Shown here: in pieces, positions 1 through 5,816 of the stretch | Layout: every line of letters starts with the position of its first letter | Position numbering within the stretch: the first letter of the stretch is position 1 | Assembly: GCA_002310235.1 (NCBI GenBank) | Contig: DBYO01000035.1 | Span: forward strand, 71,690 to 77,505 | Source of the DNA: Bacteroidales bacterium UBA1184 | Lineage (GTDB): Bacteria; Bacteroidota; Bacteroidia; Bacteroidales; ML635J-15 | Direction: 5' to 3' | DNA: 5,816 bases | Notes under the pieces: model-generated | What the model was told of the DNA's origin: nothing | What the model saw: the letters and a program-made list of their open reading frames with translations, nothing else | Databases searched by the model: none | Made by a program: the position numbers and the translations under genes

Positions 1-2885
1 ACCGCTGAAGCCACATCTGCGATGGTTTTTATCCGCTCGAATATGGAATGATACTTAGTACCTTTTATCATTGCGCTACGATCGCCATCGATATTATCGC
101 GCAGATGATGCACAATATTCATAAGAGGCTTTTCACGTACAGGATACTCGTTTATGAAATTATTTCCACCCACAATGTCAACGCCCTCGTTTTGTGGAAG
201 TTTTCCTCTAGTAAAAATTCTAACAGTCATAGAATCAACTTCCTTGGTCGTGCAATTCCAGCCTTCACCTCTTTTTCGCAATATAGTATTCTGGGGTTTA
301 TCTACTATTTCATGCTCAAAACTATCGTTAGAAAAATAGTCGGTCAGCAAACACGAAACCCTAGTATCGTTTTTAGCCCCATCCTTTATATACGCCGACA
401 CATAAAGTCCGTATTTTGCCCTTGTGAAAGCAACATAAAGCAAATTGTACGACTCAATGGCCTTGCCATAGCGGCTAGCATTGTAAACGTCCGCCATATC
501 CGTATTTTCCAATGACTTATTGCTCTTCACCGGAATACGAAAATCACCTCCACCAATAGGATCTTTTACAAACAGATACTCTGATCCGAAACCTCCGCCA
601 ACAAACTCCCAGTTGCAAAATGGTATAAATATATAATCCGACTCCAAGCCTTTCGACTTGTGGATTGTGATAATACGAATTGCATTCTGACTTTCTGGAA
701 TCTTAAGTGTCTCGTTGAAACCGCGCTCGTCCCAATAATCCATAAAAGCCTGCAAATCGGTTGACCTTTCAGAAAAATCGTGTACGACATTCCTGAACGC
801 AATCAAAAATGGAACATTCTTTTCGTTTTCGTTCAGATGCAACCGATTTACCATAATCTCTACAATCTCGAACGACTGCTTCTCGTACAGGTTATCGTCG
901 GGGCACAAATCGGAAAGAAAGGTATCAACCATAGCTTTGCGGTTGAATTCAAAACTGTTGTCAATATTGTTTTTCTCAAGAAAATAAAGATACGATGCCT
1001 CGACAAGAGAAATTTCATCTTTATTATCAAGAATATAGCGCATATATGCCAAAATAATCTTCACAGCACGGTTCGATGCGACATACAGAGCCTCGTCTGA
1101 AACCACATCATAGCGCACTCCCTCCTTACGGTCGGCATCGGCAATACCGAGGAAAGCATTGGCTACAAAACTTGCTTCTTCTTTCTTGCGGACAAGAACA
1201 GTTATCTTGCTTGCCGGCACATGTTGCTCCAACTGCAATTTTTCGATTTCGGCAACCATATCCTCGAACACCCTAACCATAGGCAGCTCATCTTGCATAG
1301 TGTAGGTTCCACGATAAAGACTTACTTTTATTTTAGAATCGGTATCCTTGATTACATTCTGCCAAACATCATCGTAGAGAGAAGCAAACGAGTTATCAGA
1401 GGAATCAAGACTGCCAAACAAGCTTAAATTATTCTTGTATTCGGTGCTGAAAAAATCATTGTTGAACTCAACAATATTTCTAGCAGTACGGAAATTTTTA
1501 TCAAGAAATTCCGGCTTTACATAATCAGACAACAAATCTTTGTTGGCAAGTCTGGATAGAATACGCCAGTCGCCACCACGCCAAGAATATATCGACTGCT
1601 TGATGTCGCCCACAACAATACTGCCGTTGCCATGCGACAATGCCTCCTGCAGCATAGTATAGAAAATATCCCACTGCTTATGGCTTGTATCCTGGAATTC
1701 ATCAATCATGAAATTGTTGTACTTTGTGCCGACAGACTCAAACACAAAAGGCATTACCGAAACATTGCCGTTATTATCCGACGAACTATTTATTATTTGC
1801 GATAGCATCGACGGCACATCCGACAATAAAAATATTGAATCGCGATTCAGGTTTTCGTGCAAAATGTCGGTAGCTTTTCCCAACAATCGCAAAAGATTCA
1901 TATTCTTTTTCACAACATACGCAGTAAAAAACTTCTTGCAGTCGAGTTCTCTTAAGTCATTCGCAACAGTGTTGAAATCATCGTTAAGATGAAAATAAGG
2001 AGACGCTTTCGCGAACCACTTGTTCTCCTTAAACTTATCATCCGAATAATTATCAAATATAGTTGCTGCACAACTTGTTTTTTCTGGATTCAGGTTCGAT
2101 AATTTTGAATAGCTATTATAATTTGCACGCTTGTAAAAATCATCTTCTTTCAATCCATTTTGCTGTATCAAGACTCCGATCCTGTCAATAATTTGTTTGA
2201 ATTTTTCGCAGAACTCTTTTACAATAGCATCAATTCTACTTTCGTATTCATCGATATCGCAATCCAAGCCGCTGAAGTCAGATGCTACAGCCACTGTTAT
2301 AAAATTTTTTATGGATACCTTAGGCGACCACTTATTGCCCAATTCAATATTATCATCAATCAATGCGACTATATTGGCATTCAAATCCTTATCGGTTTCA
2401 GCCCTAAGCATAATATCGTCAACGAGCTGCGAAATAATCAAATCGGTATTAAGTTCCAACTCGTAATTCTGCTGCAATCCCAGCTCGTAGGCGAGATTTC
2501 TCACAATTTTCTGGAAAAAACTGTCGATTGTAAAAACAGAGAAAAAAGAATAGTCGTGAATTATCTGCGTAAAAAATATTTTTGACTTTGTGACAATCTC
2601 ATTCTCTGGCAATCCAGTTTTCCCTTGAATCTTAGCAATGATATCATTTATTCTGGACTTCAAAGAGCCAGAAACCTTATAGAAATTCGATATGAGGAAA
2701 AGGTTAAGCACTATACGCGACTTCATTTCGTCGCAGGCCTTATTTGTGAAAGTTACTGCAAGTATATTACGGTAAGAATCTGCCGTTCCGCTTGCTGCTT
2801 TCAGCATCATTGAAATGTATTCGTAGGCTATGGTAAAAGTCTTGCCCGACCCCGCCGAAGCCGAATATACCGAGAGATTTTCCAT
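1..2885 (-). CDS. RecB/AddA-like UvrD-family helicase-nuclease, partial (C-terminus cut by the window edge)
   Basis: Predicted ATP-dependent 3'-5' helicase/nuclease subunit that processes double-strand DNA ends for recombinational repair in the cytoplasm (family knowledge). Translation from ATG at 2885 gives 961 codons without a stop up to the left edge. Superfamily 1A motifs appear in order: Walker A SAGSGKT (10-16, K15); motif Ia TFTNKACDEM (45-54); TIDSFFQK (119-126); Walker B DEFQDTS (395-401); GDIKQSIYSWRGGDW (426-440); NFRTARN (about 460); TIHKSKGLESDY (740-751); YVAFTRAK (817-824). GTKYHSIFERI (942-952) matches the start of the RecB-family nuclease domain, with H946 in the place of the RecB metal-binding His; the PD-(D/E)XK core lies beyond the edge. 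About 100 residues are probably missing, since relatives run to about 1,050-1,100. The long gap between 126 and 395 fits the 1B insertion of AddA/RecB. The gene starts 15 bases after the lipoprotein stop, so it is probably co-transcribed. No Shine-Dalgarno is seen. An AddB-like partner may lie downstream. The AddA-versus-RecB label is uncertain; the helicase call is firm. Confidence 0.95.
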   Translation of the reverse strand, partial: MENLSVYSASAGSGKTFTIAYEYISMMLKAASGTADSYRNILAVTFTNKACDEMKSRIVLNLFLISNFYKVSGSLKSRINDIIAKIQGKTGLPENEIVTKSKIFFTQIIHDYSFFSVFTIDSFFQKIVRNLAYELGLQQNYELELNTDLIISQLVDDIMLRAETDKDLNANIVALIDDNIELGNKWSPKVSIKNFITVAVASDFSGLDCDIDEYESRIDAIVKEFCEKFKQIIDRIGVLIQQNGLKEDDFYKRANYNSYSKLSNLNPEKTSCAATIFDNYSDDKFKENKWFAKASPYFHLNDDFNTVANDLRELDCKKFFTAYVVKKNMNLLRLLGKATDILHENLNRDSIFLLSDVPSMLSQIINSSSDNNGNVSVMPFVFESVGTKYNNFMIDEFQDTSHKQWDIFYTMLQEALSHGNGSIVVGDIKQSIYSWRGGDWRILSRLANKDLLSDYVKPEFLDKNFRTARNIVEFNNDFFSTEYKNNLSLFGSLDSSDNSFASLYDDVWQNVIKDTDSKIKVSLYRGTYTMQDELPMVRVFEDMVAEIEKLQLEQHVPASKITVLVRKKEEASFVANAFLGIADADRKEGVRYDVVSDEALYVASNRAVKIILAYMRYILDNKDEISLVEASYLYFLEKNNIDNSFEFNRKAMVDTFLSDLCPDDNLYEKQSFEIVEIMVNRLHLNENEKNVPFLIAFRNVVHDFSERSTDLQAFMDYWDERGFNETLKIPESQNAIRIITIHKSKGLESDYIFIPFCNWEFVGGGFGSEYLFVKDPIGGGDFRIPVKSNKSLENTDMADVYNASRYGKAIESYNLLYVAFTRAKYGLYVSAYIKDGAKNDTRVSCLLTDYFSNDSFEHEIVDKPQNTILRKRGEGWNCTTKEVDSMTVRIFTRGKLPQNEGVDIVGGNNFINEYPVREKPLMNIVHHLRDNIDGDRSAMIKGTKYHSIFERIKTIADVASA

Positions 2886-2900
2886 TGAAGCAGAAATAAA

Positions 2901-3197
2901 TTACTTTATTCTGTATTCAACAACCTCACACTCTATAACATTAACAGTGGTATCCCATACATTTGGAAACTTTACGACATTTACATCGTATTTGCCAACC
3001 GACCTATCAGACTTCATTACTTTTCCGTTTTCAATCTCTCCGATCTTTTCATTGTTAATACGAAGTTCCACCGTCTCACCATAATTATTTATTACAGCGA
3101 TTGTTCCTACATGGTTAAGTTCGCACGAATTCTTTACCTTACACGAAACCGCTGTCAATGAAATGATTATAACAATTAATAAAGCTATCTTTTTCAT
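2901..3197 (-). CDS. small putative lipoprotein of unknown function
   Basis: 98 residues. The N-terminus MKK, followed by a hydrophobic stretch (4-17) and LTAVSC, reads as a type II signal peptide with C19 as the lipidated cysteine; the -3 residue is Ala rather than the usual Leu, so the lipobox is acceptable but not perfect. The mature part of about 80 residues has two more cysteines (C25, C90). Alternating hydrophobic and polar residues around VGTIAVINNYGETVELRINN (30-49) and a GKYDVNV segment (68-74) suggest a small beta-sandwich, loosely like PEGA-type or other short Bacteroidota surface lipoproteins. That fold is inference only. It follows its own promoter closely (-7 box at 3219-3212) and precedes the helicase by 15 bases. 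I do not recognise a family and assign no function. The signal peptide, clean spacing and promoter make it likely to be a real gene. Confidence 0.8.
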   Translation of the reverse strand: MKKIALLIVIIISLTAVSCKVKNSCELNHVGTIAVINNYGETVELRINNEKIGEIENGKVMKSDRSVGKYDVNVVKFPNVWDTTVNVIECEVVEYRIK

Positions 3198-3211
3198 ATA
3201 TTATTTTTTGC

Positions 3212-3243
3212 CAAAGTTAGTTATTTTTTTGATAAAGAACAAA
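3212..3243 (-). promoter_or_regulatory. Bacteroidota-type promoter for the lipoprotein-helicase unit
   Basis: On the minus strand, TTTG (3243-3240) is followed by 20 bases and then TAACTTTG (3219-3212). This fits the Bacteroidota primary sigma consensus of a TTTG -33 box and a TAnnTTTG -7 box about 19-21 bases apart. Transcription would start near 3206, about 10 bases before the ATG at 3197, giving a very short leader. The -33 TTTG is the end of the T-run of the terminator just upstream. Confidence 0.72.
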
Positions 3244-3259
3244 AAAGGCTAAAAGCCTT
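3241..3259 (-). terminator. intrinsic terminator of the IMPase-rhomboid-radical SAM operon
   Basis: On the minus strand, AAGGCT (3259-3254), loop TTT (3253-3251), AGCCTT (3250-3245), then a run of six T (3246-3241, two of them in the stem). The 6-bp stem with a 3-base loop is short but has a good U-tract. It lies 61 bases after the radical SAM stop codon and before the next promoter. On the plus strand only a weak T-run follows and no gene needs it, so the minus-strand reading is preferred. Confidence 0.75.
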
Positions 3260-3320
3260 CGTTTTCCACAGAACAATATTACAGGCAACTGGACCGTTTG
3301 ACAGCCAGAATATTTTGCTG

Positions 3321-4259
3321 TTAGCGCTTGTAGTTCCGCCCCTGAAACATTCCATTCTTTTTCATAAATGCATTCACAATATGCGACACCTCAAAGTTTT
3401 TTCGTCCATTCCAATCGGGATACAACACCATTTCGCGAGGAGACTCACTTGTCAATCGTTCCACAATTATTTCTGGATTAATAATATCCAAGAAATTTGC
3501 GACGATGCGTACATAATTTTCCAATGACAAGTCGGCAAATGCAAATTTATTCTCATAATACAAATTCTCCAACCTCGTCCCTTTTAGCACTTGCATCTGA
3601 TGAAGTTTTAATGTAGATATTGGAAGTTGTGAAATTTTTTCGGCATGCTGGTAAAAATCACTCTCTGTTTCGTATGGCAATCCCAAAATCAGATGCACTC
3701 CCGCCATTATTCCAGACTTTTGCGCAAGCATAATTGCATCGACTGCCTGCTCGTAAGTATGACCGCGATTTATACGCTCTAGCGTTGAATTTTTTGTCGA
3801 TTCCAAACCGAATTCTATTTCCACATACTTTTCCTTTGCATAATCGGCAAGAAGGCGCATAATTTCGTCATCGACACAATCGGGACGAGTAGAAACCACC
3901 ATGCCAATCACGCCATCTACCGACAATGCTTCATCATATTTTTGTTTGAGCGTATTTTTATTATCGTAAGTATTAGTATATGTTTGAAAATAAGCAAGAT
4001 ACTTTTGTGCATTGTATTTCGGACTGAAAAAATCTATTCCCTTGCGAAGCTGCTCCGAAATGGAATCATCCGAATTACAATAAAATGGAGAGAAACTTTT
4101 GTTGGTACAATAAATACAGCCGTAGGAGCTAATCTTTCCATCTCGGTTTGGACAAGTAAAACCAGCATTTACAGAAATTTTCTGCACTCGCTCGCCAAAA
4201 GTTCTGCGAATGTACGATGAATAATCATTCCACTGCAATATACCCCCATCATTTGCCAT
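3321..4259 (-). CDS. yhcC: YhcC-family (TIGR01212) radical SAM protein
   Basis: 312 residues, the usual length for the family. The opening VNAGFTCPNRDG (30-41) followed by GCIYC (47-51) gives the cysteine pattern C36-X11-C48-X2-C51, which is characteristic of YhcC/TIGR01212 and Elp3-like radical SAM proteins rather than the standard CX3CX2C. These three cysteines should hold the [4Fe-4S] cluster that cleaves S-adenosylmethionine. Further family signatures are STRPDCV (123-129), EFGLEST (149-155), NRGHTYEQAVDAI (164-176), HLILGLPYET (189-198) and LHQMQVLKGT (219-228). The substrate of this family is not firmly established, as far as I know. The start is chosen because the next in-frame Met (M120) lies far inside the radical SAM domain. 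The ATG lies inside the end of the rhomboid gene (11-bp overlap), so translation is probably coupled. The gene is last in its operon, and a terminator follows. Confidence 0.93.
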   Translation of the reverse strand: MANDGGILQWNDYSSYIRRTFGERVQKISVNAGFTCPNRDGKISSYGCIYCTNKSFSPFYCNSDDSISEQLRKGIDFFSPKYNAQKYLAYFQTYTNTYDNKNTLKQKYDEALSVDGVIGMVVSTRPDCVDDEIMRLLADYAKEKYVEIEFGLESTKNSTLERINRGHTYEQAVDAIMLAQKSGIMAGVHLILGLPYETESDFYQHAEKISQLPISTLKLHQMQVLKGTRLENLYYENKFAFADLSLENYVRIVANFLDIINPEIIVERLTSESPREMVLYPDWNGRKNFEVSHIVNAFMKKNGMFQGRNYKR

Positions 4260-4935
4260 TGTTTTTCTCGCTGTTATAATGGTACTTTATTTCATAATCC
4301 GAATCGTCAAGAGTAGAATAATATTCGTAATCATCGTCAATTTCATCATCCAAACTTTCTGGTTTTTCGGTCTTAACAGGGAAAATAAATGCACAGACCA
4401 GACCTGTTACGGCACCTGCCAGATGTCCTTCCCAACTAATGCCAGTATTCTGTGGATATAATCCCCACACCATGCTGCCATATAGGAAGACAATTATCAG
4501 CGATACCGCCATATTGCGTATGTTACCACTCCTTACACCGACAGTAAAAATATATGCGGCAAAAGCGTAAATCATTCCGCTTGCACCAATATGCACTCCG
4601 CCCGATGCGATGAGCCAAGTGATTATGCCCGAAAAGAAATAGGAAATAAGGAAAACTGGCAGAGCCTTTTCTGGATAAAAATAGAACAGCATAGTTCCCA
4701 GCACTATAAAGCTAACAGTATTAGCAAAAATGTGAGAAAGCCCGCCGTGCAGAAATGGCATTGTGAGTATTCCAAACCAGTGCGAAATTTCGCGTGGCAT
4801 TAATCCGTATTGCGACAAACTTACATTGAGCAAACCTTCGGCAGCAAACATCAGCCATGCCAATGCCATAAAGAAGGCAGGGATTACCGAAGCCACAAAA
4901 AGCCGCTTCAATTCTATTTTGCCGTCATTATTCAT
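4249..4935 (-). CDS. GlpG-type rhomboid intramembrane serine protease
   Basis: 228 residues. It should cleave transmembrane segments of other membrane proteins within the inner membrane. About six hydrophobic segments are visible: roughly 11-33, 67-87, 92-111, 117-134, 140-159 and 166-187. All expected catalytic features are present: FLHGGLSHIFANT (61-73) supplies H63, H68 and N72, which match GlpG H145, H150 and N154; GASG (117-120) supplies the nucleophile S119; GHLAGAVTG (170-178) supplies the catalytic partner H171. It should therefore be an active protease, not an inactive pseudoprotease. After the last membrane segment comes an unusual hydrophilic tail (188-228) rich in Asp, Glu and Tyr. 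The ATG overlaps the end of the IMPase gene by 8 bp (ATGAATAA), and the stop overlaps the radical SAM start, placing it in the middle of a coupled operon. The substrate cannot be inferred. Confidence 0.94.
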   Translation of the reverse strand: MNNDGKIELKRLFVASVIPAFFMALAWLMFAAEGLLNVSLSQYGLMPREISHWFGILTMPFLHGGLSHIFANTVSFIVLGTMLFYFYPEKALPVFLISYFFSGIITWLIASGGVHIGASGMIYAFAAYIFTVGVRSGNIRNMAVSLIIVFLYGSMVWGLYPQNTGISWEGHLAGAVTGLVCAFIFPVKTEKPESLDDEIDDDYEYYSTLDDSDYEIKYHYNSEKNNGK

Positions 4936-5719
4936 TCATGAACTTTTTTACAATAGCTGAAAATTCATCAAAAATCAATGAGTTTGTTGCTACCATTTCG
5001 CCTCCGAACAAATAATTGCTGCCACATGAGAAATCACAAACATTTCCTCCTGCCTCCTGCAATATGATTATACCAGCTGCAACATCGTAAGGCTTCAGAT
5101 CGTACTCATAGAAGGCATCGAATCTTCCTGCTGCAACATAGGCCATATCGACAGCAGCAGAGCCCAGCCGACGAACGCCCTGCGCATGTGTAACAAAATA
5201 TTTCATCAGGTCGATGTACCTGTCAATAATATCGAACCTATTGTATGGAAATCCCGTTGCAACGAAGGAATTTGCAATAGCACCAACTTTAGAGACAGAA
5301 ATTTTCTTACCATTAAGCCAAGCACCGCCGTTCTTGTACGCCGAAAAGCACTCCCTCAAACCGACTTCATATACTACGCCGACAACGATTTCATCGTTCT
5401 GTTTCAGTGCAATACTTACAGAACATGGGTAGATTCCGTGAATGAAATTAGAAGTACCATCAATCGGGTCAACAATCCAATTAAAAACTTCGCCCACCTT
5501 CTGCGACGACTTTTCCTCTGCAATAAAACCTGCCTCGGGCAGAATTTGCATCAATTCCGATACAATGAATTGCTCAGTTTTTTTGTCAATTTCGGTAACA
5601 AAATCGTTCTTTCCTTTTGCATCAATGGAATAATCGACATTATTGATGTGGCTTCTAATTATTTCTGCGGCATTCTCTGCCACGAAAATCGTTTTTTTGC
5701 AAATATCTTCTAGGTTCAT
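4928..5719 (-). CDS. inositol monophosphatase (IMPase/SuhB) family protein
   Basis: 263 residues, close to E. coli SuhB (267). It is a predicted Mg2+-dependent cytoplasmic phosphatase acting on inositol-1-phosphate or a related sugar phosphate; SuhB-type members can also act in rRNA transcription (family knowledge). Diagnostic motifs are all present: KNDFVTEID (37-45); FIAEE (65-69) with the metal-ligand Glu; the signature WIVDPIDGTSNFIHG (81-95) with D84 and D87; GVRRLGSAAVDMAYVAAG (181-198); and KPYDVAAGIIILQEAGG (209-225), where D212 is the third metal ligand and PYD replaces the more common PWD. Nothing in the active site is missing. The ATG at 5719 lies about 20 bases after a Bacteroidota -7 box, without a Shine-Dalgarno. 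It is first in a three-gene operon and follows an apparent 5S rRNA and its terminator. The precise substrate cannot be told; a 3'(2'),5'-bisphosphate nucleotidase (CysQ) is a less likely alternative. Confidence 0.93.
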   Translation of the reverse strand: MNLEDICKKTIFVAENAAEIIRSHINNVDYSIDAKGKNDFVTEIDKKTEQFIVSELMQILPEAGFIAEEKSSQKVGEVFNWIVDPIDGTSNFIHGIYPCSVSIALKQNDEIVVGVVYEVGLRECFSAYKNGGAWLNGKKISVSKVGAIANSFVATGFPYNRFDIIDRYIDLMKYFVTHAQGVRRLGSAAVDMAYVAAGRFDAFYEYDLKPYDVAAGIIILQEAGGNVCDFSCGSNYLFGGEMVATNSLIFDEFSAIVKKFMNE

Positions 5720-5739
5720 AAGTGTAAACTTTACCGAAA

Positions 5740-5773
5740 CAAAGTTAGGAAATTATTTATAGAAATGCACAAA
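5740..5773 (-). promoter_or_regulatory. Bacteroidota-type promoter for the IMPase-rhomboid-radical SAM operon
   Basis: On the minus strand, TAACTTTG (5747-5740) is an exact TAnnTTTG -7 box, identical to the one before the lipoprotein. The nearest TTTG (5773-5770) lies 22 bases upstream, slightly longer than the usual 19-21, so the -33 assignment is less certain than the -7. The predicted transcript would start near 5734, leaving a leader of about 15 bases before the ATG at 5719. The TTTG is the end of the T-run of the upstream terminator. Confidence 0.62.
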
Positions 5774-5801
5774 AAAAGTCCTGACTAATCGTCAGGACTT
5801 T
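5771..5801 (-). terminator. strong intrinsic terminator, probably of an rRNA operon
   Basis: A perfect 11-bp inverted repeat: AAAGTCCTGAC (5775-5785), 5-base loop (5786-5790), GTCAGGACTTT (5791-5801). On the minus strand it is followed by a run of seven T (5777-5771, three of them in the stem). There is no T-run on the plus-strand side, so it stops minus-strand transcription entering from beyond the right edge. Confidence 0.9.
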
Positions 5802-5802
5802 G

Positions 5803-5816
5803 AAGGACGGCGGCGA
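5803..5816 (-). rRNA. probable 3' end of a 5S rRNA (partial, window edge)
   Basis: The minus-strand sequence entering the window is TCGCCGCCGTCCTTC, directly before the terminator. Many bacterial 5S rRNAs end in GGGAGAGTAGGTCGCCGCC or close variants, so this looks like the last dozen or so bases of the gene with the diagnostic part just outside. The strong terminator directly after it fits the end of an rrn operon. Only about 14 bases are visible, so this is a recognition from a short match; the tail of a GC-rich protein gene is the alternative. The exact 3' end is approximate. Confidence 0.5.

Noticed and set aside
48..515. 155-residue plus-strand ORF, and other plus-strand ORFs between 154 and 2813
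   Set aside because: They lie antisense to the helicase frame, which is open for 961 codons and carries all motifs. The plus-strand translations show no recognisable domains and read as antisense shadows.
566..802. Short minus-strand ORFs at 566-802 and 1517-1705
   Set aside because: They are in a different frame from the helicase but inside it; no domain or start signal.
3260..3320. Possible small RNA or riboswitch in the gap after the radical SAM gene
   Set aside because: The 61 bases show only weak imperfect repeats and no promoter of their own. They are best taken as 3' UTR.
3301..3321. Inverted repeat ACAGC...GCTGT just after the radical SAM stop
   Set aside because: Only 5 bp with an 11-base loop and mismatches inside; no T-run follows on the minus strand. 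The hairpin at 3245-3259 is the better terminator.
5186..5713. 175-residue plus-strand ORF
   Set aside because: It is fully antisense to the IMPase gene, whose motifs are complete. The translation is Asn/Phe/Ile-rich with no domain, promoter or start signal.
1..5816. CRISPR array, transposon ends, prophage genes, toxin-antitoxin or new defence cluster
   Set aside because: I saw no direct-repeat array, terminal inverted repeats, integrase or transposase, and no abrupt change in composition. The RecB/AddA-like helicase is a standard repair enzyme in this phylum and has no defence partner in view.

Overview
The window looks like chromosomal DNA from a Bacteroidota (probably Bacteroidales) bacterium. 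The evidence is the AT-rich sequence with many A/T-ending codons, two copies of the Bacteroidota -7 promoter box (TAACTTTG, fitting TAnnTTTG) placed just upstream of genes, the absence of purine-rich Shine-Dalgarno sequences at the starts, and the form of the proteins. Every convincing gene is on the minus strand, so the window is read right to left. No genus can be named from the sequence alone.

Right edge (5771-5816): a strong intrinsic terminator, preceded on the minus strand by what looks like the last bases of a 5S rRNA. A ribosomal RNA operon therefore probably ends here. Next comes a promoter and a tight three-gene operon (5719 to 3321): an inositol monophosphatase-family enzyme, a GlpG-type rhomboid protease and a YhcC-family (TIGR01212) radical SAM protein. 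The junctions overlap by 8 and 11 bp, which suggests translational coupling. A small terminator (3241-3259) closes the operon.

A second promoter (3212-3243), whose -33 element sits in the U-tract of that terminator, drives a small lipoprotein of unknown function (3197 to 2901). Fifteen bases later comes a very long reading frame that stays open to the left edge (2885 to 1). It encodes a RecB/AddA-like UvrD-family helicase with all the main helicase motifs. Its C-terminal nuclease domain begins at the edge and is cut off, so this half of the window is coding throughout despite the many small opposite-strand ORFs.

The gene set is mainly housekeeping: recombinational repair, membrane proteolysis, phosphate-ester metabolism or rRNA biology, and a radical SAM enzyme. 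There is no CRISPR array, transposon, phage gene, toxin-antitoxin pair or evident new defence system. The points of interest are the terminator/promoter overlaps, an IMPase (SuhB-type) gene next to an apparent rRNA operon, and the orphan lipoprotein paired with a recombination helicase. No stretch longer than 125 bases lacks a gene.
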